From assembly GCA_963814875.1 (NCBI GenBank), contig CAWFFJ010000010.1, positions 8,392 through 72,391 on the forward strand: DNA of 64,000 nucleotides. The letters are read 5' to 3'. The position numbers and the translations under genes are program-made. Below, piece after piece: positions 61,798-64,000 of the stretch (its first letter is position 1; each line of letters begins with the position of its first letter). Source of the DNA: CAVSIS01 sp963814875. GTDB taxonomy: Bacteria > Acidobacteriota > Thermoanaerobaculia > Thermoanaerobaculales > Sulfomarinibacteraceae. The notes under the pieces were generated by a model. The model was not told the origin of the DNA and made no database searches. It saw only the letters and a list, made by a program, of their open reading frames with translations.

Positions 61798-62936
61798 CAG
61801 TGCACCTCCCGCATCCGCATCAGCTTGCCGACGATGATCATCTTCTGGATCTCCGACGCGCCCTCGTAGATCTGGTAGATCTTGGCGTCGCGGATCAGCT
61901 TCTCGGCTGGCATCTCGTTGGTGTAGCCGTAGCCGCCGAGGATCTGCGCACACTCCAGCGCGGCCTGCATCGCCGTGTCGGCCGCGAACCACTTCGCCTC
62001 GGCCGCCTCGCGGGCGTTGTCCATCCCCTGGTCGATCATCCACGCCGCCCGGTAGGTGAGAAAACGAGACGCGTCGAGCCTCGTGATCATTTCCGCCAGC
62101 TTGAAGGAGATCCCCTGGTTGGAGATCAGCTTGCGGTCGAAGGTGCGGCGCCGCTTGGCGTAGGACAGGGCGATGTTCAGGGCCGCCTTGGTGATGCCGT
62201 TGGCGCCGCTGGCGACGCCCGGCCGGGTGTGGTTGAAGGTCTTCATGGCGATCTCGAAGCCCTCGCCCTCCTCGCCCAGCCGGTTCTCCTCCGGGACCTT
62301 CACGTCCTCGAGGGTGACCCGAACCGTGTTCGACGCGTGCTGCCCGAGGTTGTGCTCCTTGGCGCCGCGCACGATCCCCGGTGTGTCCGCCGGCACGATG
62401 AACCCGGTGGGCCGGTCCTCGACCCGCGCGAGGACGAAGTACCAGCTCGCCACCGACCCGTTGGTGATCCACCACTTGAGCCCGTTGAGCACGTAGTCGC
62501 GGCCCACTTTGGTCGCGCTGGTCTTGACCCGCGCCACGTCCGATCCGGCCTCGGGCTCGGTGACCGCGTAGGCCGAGAAGCGCAGCTCCTCGGTCATCGG
62601 AGCCAGGAACCGCCGTTTCTGGGCCTCGGTGCCGGCCACGATCAGCGGGAACTGGGAGAGGCCGTTGGCGTCGATGGCGGTGGCGATGCCCGAGCACCCG
62701 GTCGAGAACTCCTCCATCACGAGGCAGTGGTCCAGGGCCCCCTGCCCCTTGCCGCCATAGGCCGGCGGCACCTGCGGGTTCATGAACCCGCGACGGAAGG
62801 CCTCCCGGCAGATCTCGAGCGGAAACTCGCCGGAGCGGTCGTACTCGGCCGCGTTCGGGGAGATCCACTCGCGGGTGAACTCCCGTGCACGCTCCACCAG
62901 CTCGGACTGCTCGGGGTCGAGGCTGAAGTCCATCAT
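61797..62936 (-). CDS. Acyl-CoA dehydrogenase
   Basis: 379 residues from ATG at 62936 (AGGAGTCAACCCG upstream). FAD and substrate motifs: YAVTEPEAGSDVARVKTSAT, WWITNGSVASWYFV, EGFEIAMKTFNHTRPGVASGANGI, and catalytic Glu in IYQIYEGASEIQK. It introduces a double bond into acyl-CoA thioesters. The stop overlaps the membrane-protein start by one base, and its start overlaps the upstream gene, making a tight three-gene unit. Confidence 0.94.
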   Translation of the reverse strand: MMDFSLDPEQSELVERAREFTREWISPNAAEYDRSGEFPLEICREAFRRGFMNPQVPPAYGGKGQGALDHCLVMEEFSTGCSGIATAIDANGLSQFPLIVAGTEAQKRRFLAPMTEELRFSAYAVTEPEAGSDVARVKTSATKVGRDYVLNGLKWWITNGSVASWYFVLARVEDRPTGFIVPADTPGIVRGAKEHNLGQHASNTVRVTLEDVKVPEENRLGEEGEGFEIAMKTFNHTRPGVASGANGITKAALNIALSYAKRRRTFDRKLISNQGISFKLAEMITRLDASRFLTYRAAWMIDQGMDNAREAAEAKWFAADTAMQAALECAQILGGYGYTNEMPAEKLIRDAKIYQIYEGASEIQKMIIVGKLMRMREVH

Positions 62937-63472
62937 CGGGTTGACTCCTCGAGGGGATTGACGGACCTGGGCGGCTCGAGGATCACCGTCGCGACCTCGT
63001 CCAGGATGTCCACCGGCGGCTCGCGCCACATGTCGGGCAGGTACGACGTCCGGGCCAGGCTCTGGCTTCCGAGGGTCAAGCGGAGCCCGTAGTGAGCCAG
63101 GCCCGCAACCACGACGAGGTTGCCGAGGACCACCGCGGCCCCGAGCCATGAGATCAGGTCCACTGAGGCGCCGCGCGCCAAGGCGGCCAGCTCGGCCGTC
63201 ACCAGCACGATGAGGAACAGCGACAGAACCAGCTTGACTCGGTGGCTGGGGTGCCACGTGGCGTAGATGCGGTCGCGTGCAGAGATGCCGGTGAGGGTGG
63301 CCGGCACCGAGATCGCCGCCACTCCGATCAGCGATGCCCACAGGAGGACGGTCCACAGCTCACCACCGCGACCGGCGATCTGGGTTCCGGTTGCCAGAAG
63401 CACGAATGCACCGGCGGCCACCACCGCCAAGGCGACCACGGCGTGGACCACCATCGAGTGCAGATGCTCCAT
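62933..63472 (-). CDS. DUF2231-like membrane protein
   Basis: 179 residues from ATG at 63472, with GGAGGG upstream. Four membrane segments (VVHAVVALAVVAAGAFVLLA, WTVLLWASLIGVAAI, VKLVLSLFLIVLVTAELAAL, LGAAVVLGNLVVVAG) with His residues (HLHSMVVH) at the first, as in DUF2231-type proteins. The C-terminus is a soluble tail. Likely inner-membrane redox-related protein; same operon as the dehydrogenase. Confidence 0.7.
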   Translation of the reverse strand: MEHLHSMVVHAVVALAVVAAGAFVLLATGTQIAGRGGELWTVLLWASLIGVAAISVPATLTGISARDRIYATWHPSHRVKLVLSLFLIVLVTAELAALARGASVDLISWLGAAVVLGNLVVVAGLAHYGLRLTLGSQSLARTSYLPDMWREPPVDILDEVATVILEPPRSVNPLEESTR

Positions 63473-63684
63473 GGACCCTCCATCCATCGCGACGGCGCGG
63501 AGCACGCGACGTGACTATGCGCGCTTGAGCATATCACTCAAAATCGAACACCAGCGGGGCCTCTTTCAAGATCGGCGGCGCACCATCTTGGCGATGGGAG
63601 GCGCGCCGAACGGCGGGCGGACGGGACAGTTCTTATCCGAGGGGCTTGCGCTCGGGGCCCGGGTGTGCGAAAACCAGCGCCGAC

Positions 63685-63760
63685 GCGCCGGTAGCTCAAT
63701 GGATAGAGCACCTGACTTCGGATCAGGCGGTTGGGGGTTCGAGCCCCTCCCGGCGCGCCA
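63685..63760 (+). tRNA. tRNA-Arg (anticodon UCG)
   Basis: 76 bases folding as a cloverleaf: acceptor GCGCCGG/CCGGCGC, D-arm AGCTCAATGGATAGAGC, anticodon stem CCTGA/TCAGG with loop CTTCGGA (anticodon TCG), T-arm GGGGGTTCGAGCCCC. The terminal CCA is encoded. Reads CGA codons. Confidence 0.95.
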
Positions 63761-63817
63761 GGGCCAAAAACGAAGGCGCTCTCGATAAGAGTCGCCTCAC
63801 CTCAAAAGCAAGGCGGT

Positions 63818-64000
63818 CCCGGGAGGGGCTCGCACTTGCCCCCAGCCCCCCGCCTCCGTGTACCAAGCCCCTCCCGGCGCGCCATTCCCATCCCGGCCAA
63901 GTCCCGCCATTGCAGGAGGCGCCGTCGAGCCGAAGCAGACCCGGGGGGGGCTCGCACTTGCCCCCGCCCCCCGCCTCCGTGTACCGAGCCCTCCCGGCGC
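63818..64000 (+). repeat. Tandem repeats of the tRNA-Arg 3-prime end
   Basis: Two units (63818-63884 and 63940 to the window edge) each start with (C)CCGGGAGGGGCTCGCACTT or similar, contain CCGCCTCCGTGTACC, and end in a copy of the tRNA 3-prime end (GCCCCTCCCGGCGCGCCA in unit 1). Unit 2 is incomplete. Confidence 0.75.

Noticed and set aside
1..64000. CRISPR array
   Set aside because: No regularly spaced direct repeats with unique spacers and no cas gene; the repeats found are tandem, inverted or dispersed.

Overview
This window is a GC-rich (roughly two thirds G+C by eye) stretch of bacterial chromosome. Genes for a lipid A-type acyltransferase, an OmpA-family protein, an OmpH/Skp-like chaperone and many Sec signal peptides indicate a diderm cell. 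A DUF4388 (PATAN-type) protein, Ig-like repeat secreted proteins, an NtrC-type regulator and the general style of the gene set are reminiscent of Acidobacteriota (Thermoanaerobaculia-like lineages). That placement is an inference from gene content; no marker was searched against a database. There is no prophage, CRISPR array or intact transposase. Foreign DNA consists of a decayed group II intron reverse transcriptase and small non-coding repeats.

Layout. 0-9 kb: a histone-deacetylase-like protein that has lost active-site residues, a secreted Ig-like protein, a quinone-oxidoreductase-like dehydrogenase, then a compact run of pcnB-like nucleotidyltransferase, ligA, an NtrC-family response regulator and a small protein. 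9-12.2 kb: fold-back repeats, a PAS/Fis regulator with a decayed AAA+ core and the intron RT remnant. 12.2-24.4 kb: OmpR-type regulator, Skp-like protein, DUF4388 protein, hydrolase, recA, a DsbG-like thioredoxin protein, a TetR regulator, a D-amino-acid aldolase/dehydratase-like enzyme plus a nitrilase-fold protein, an OmpA-family protein and a Spy-like protein. 24.5-29.1 kb: a MITE, then a KtrA/KtrB potassium system co-oriented with a kinase-less HAMP sensor, and a cyclophilin. 29.2-37.3 kb: a giant GH13 protein, a lipoprotein, an AI-2E-type permease, a secreted protein bracketed by two copies of a 180-bp repeat, and gpmA. 37.5-40.2 kb: a BtuF/BtuD/BtuC-type importer. 40.2-48.6 kb: small accessory genes (OsmC, two GFA proteins, VOC, DUF3313) with a frameshift-dense zone at about 42.0-44.1 kb and a ppdK 3-prime remnant. 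48.6-50.2 kb: a GGDEF protein and a cupin. 50.2-55.3 kb: a corrinoid methyl-transfer cluster and an APC permease. 55.6-64 kb: a second MITE, a flavin reductase, a second APC permease, an LpxL-like acyltransferase, a secreted amidohydrolase with a frameshift, an acyl-CoA dehydrogenase operon and tRNA-Arg followed by repeats of its own 3-prime end.

How genes work together. The clearest functional unit is on the minus strand at 50,237-53,957: an MttB-superfamily methyltransferase, a separate MetH-type activation-domain protein, a separate corrinoid protein and a homocysteine S-methyltransferase, all overlapping or nearly so. Together they look like a cobalamin methionine synthase split into pieces, with the folate domain replaced by an MttB-type methyl donor module. 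The B12-type importer 10 kb away could feed it. KtrA, KtrB and the HAMP protein form a second tight unit, and DSD1-like enzyme plus nitrilase-fold protein a third.

The most unusual non-coding signal is a repeat family with three copies. In each, a long hairpin starts on the TAG stop codon of a gene and is followed by a short palindromic tail, while the stem sequences differ completely between copies.
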